Below, piece after piece: positions 33,870 through 34,461 of a stretch of 34,461 nt of DNA. The position numbers and the translations under genes were made by a program. Numbering within the stretch: position 1 is the first letter of the stretch; each line of letters starts with the position of its first letter. The stretch is from JAKLFA01 sp038222225. GTDB lineage: Bacteria > Omnitrophota > Gorgyraeia > Zapsychrales > JANLHA01. The stretch covers positions 1 to 34,461 of the forward strand of contig JBBRHV010000020.1 of the NCBI GenBank assembly GCA_038222225.1, given 5' to 3'. A model generated the notes under the pieces. It was not told the origin of the DNA and ran no database searches. It was given only the letters and a program-made list of their open reading frames with translations.

Positions 33870-34046
33870 TCAGCCTTTCTTCTCTTTCCAATACTTAACG
33901 CTGCTCTTAAAGCCACTTTTATCATCGAAGTCTAATGATTCTTTTTGCTTTATATCGAAAAAGAAGACGTGCCTCTGCTTTTTAGATTTTTTACCGGAAT
34001 CCCAACTGTTCTGGTAAAGATTACACACACAACACACCCGCTTCAT
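33870..34046 (-). CDS. Small cysteine-containing hypothetical protein (58 residues)
   Basis: The ATG at 34046 is preceded by AAGGAG at a six-base spacing, the best ribosome site in this gene-poor stretch, so a short gene is plausible. The 58 residues begin MKRVCCVCNLYQNSW, with a CxxC pair that might bind metal, followed by a strongly basic and then mixed-charge tail. An upstream in-frame ATG (34070) lacks support. The TGA stop lies inside the perfect palindrome GCTGATATCAGC (33863-33874), and the frame continues after it for 17 more codons to a TAA at 33816-33818. No family is recognised. Confidence 0.5.
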   Translation of the reverse strand: MKRVCCVCNLYQNSWDSGKKSKKQRHVFFFDIKQKESLDFDDKSGFKSSVKYWKEKKG

Positions 34047-34278
34047 AGAAAACTCCTTGTCTTGAATCATTCACACTAAACCCAACAGAATTCGGAATCC
34101 CATGTCAGGCTGATCTCAATAACGCTCTCTTAAGAAAAAAAGCCCTTCTTTCAATCCTTTTTACACAGCTTCTGACCGTTTTTTAAAATTATTTGTTCTG
34201 TTTTGTCGACGACTTATCATCATCCGGCCTCCTGTATTTTTGTCGCCCCTCTTTGGTCAGCCTTACAAAAAATTAGGA
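34047..34278. other. Intergenic stretch without recognisable features
   Basis: Between the small leftward gene and the sigma factor promoter I see T-rich plus-strand sequence and a few short dyads, for example AAAGAAG...CTTTTTTTCTT around 34133-34155, but no open frame, RNA gene or clear terminator. Confidence 0.4.
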
Positions 34279-34307
34279 TTGCCAAAAATATTTTTTCTTG
34301 CTACAGT
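34279..34307 (+). promoter_or_regulatory. Promoter of the sigma factor gene
   Basis: TTGCCA (34279-34284), a 17-base spacer and TACAGT (34302-34307) precede the gene, with the start site expected near 34314, only about 15 bases before the ATG. The gene therefore has almost no leader. The motif is sigma-70-like, not an AAC-type ECF site, so autoregulation by the encoded sigma factor is not indicated. Confidence 0.65.
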
Positions 34308-34328
34308 ATATTCCATTAAGGAATGACT

Positions 34329-34461
34329 ATGAATGAACAAACACAACAACCCGATCGAAAACTTTCCAGCCCGGAACAATGGGTTGATTTGCACGGCAAC
34401 TATCTTTACCGCTTTGCGCTCAGCCGTTTAAGAGATCCCGAAGAGGCCCAGAACACAGTCC
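34329..34461 (+). CDS. ECF-type RNA polymerase sigma factor, N-terminal fragment
   Basis: Only the first 44 codons are inside the window. After a short polar leader the sequence PEQWVDLHGNYLYRFALSRL continues into RDPEEAQNTV, which matches the start of sigma-70 region 2 in ECF sigma factors (helix with LYRFA, then the RDPEEA-D/N turn that leads to the core-binding helix). ATG at 34329 is chosen because AAGGA lies six bases upstream; the ATG two codons before it is too close to that site. Which group it belongs to, and whether an anti-sigma factor follows, lies outside the window. Confidence 0.8.
   Translation, partial: MNEQTQQPDRKLSSPEQWVDLHGNYLYRFALSRLRDPEEAQNTV

Noticed and set aside
33816..34046. 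Genome-wide recoding of UGA
   Set aside because: ftsQ, murC, murG, mraY, ftsI and nrnA all end in TGA at the expected family C-termini.

Overview
The window looks like a chromosomal core region of a Gram-negative-type bacterium with an ordinary meso-diaminopimelate peptidoglycan. Evidence: MurE carries the DNPR specificity motif, there are several exported lipoproteins, promoters are close to the sigma-70 consensus, and TGA ends many ordinary genes, so the genetic code is standard. The mix of a division and cell wall cluster without murB or ftsZ, a split glycine dehydrogenase, pilin-like and zinc-ribbon membrane proteins and an ECF sigma factor would fit Omnitrophota or a neighbouring PVC-type lineage. 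That placement is an inference; no rRNA or taxonomic marker was compared.

Left part (1-9226). The gcvT-gcvH-gcvPA glycine cleavage operon runs leftward off the edge from one clear promoter. Behind it lie a chain of three hairpins, an 18-base copy of a tRNA 3' end, and tRNA-Arg(TCG). Next come a rightward zinc-ribbon membrane protein gene and a leftward run of xseB, xseA, sixA, a macrodomain gene and a zinc-finger/TM2/pseudopilin-like fusion. Two adjacent exported MORN/YwqK-repeat proteins and a small two-helix membrane protein follow.

Central part (9223-25393). A long leftward dcw cluster is read from one near-perfect promoter with three MraZ boxes at its start site: mraZ-rsmH-ftsL-ftsI-murE-murF-mraY-murD-ftsW-murG-(metallopeptidase)-murC-ddl-ftsQ-ftsA. 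Genes are packed with 1 to 4 base overlaps or very short gaps. They encode lipid II synthesis from UDP-MurNAc onward and the septal transpeptidase and SEDS protein. An exported HELGH metallopeptidase sits between murG and murC. murB does not follow murC, and ftsZ does not follow ftsA.

Right part (25516-34461). A second leftward gene string carries tRNA-Pro(CGG), acyP, ligA, a lipoprotein gene, a xerC/D recombinase, a CCA-type nucleotidyltransferase, rbfA, nrnA, truB and ribF: DNA joining, chromosome resolution, tRNA and ribosome maturation, and flavin synthesis. Right of tRNA-Pro is a gene-poor stretch with a 139-bp near-palindrome and a tiny cysteine-containing gene with an in-frame UGA. The window ends in the start of a rightward ECF-type sigma factor gene with its own promoter.

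I found no CRISPR array, intact insertion sequence, prophage or defence system, and no convincing wholly new system. The best leads are the peptidase in the mur cluster, the tRNA-end duplication with its hairpin chain, and the 139-bp palindrome.
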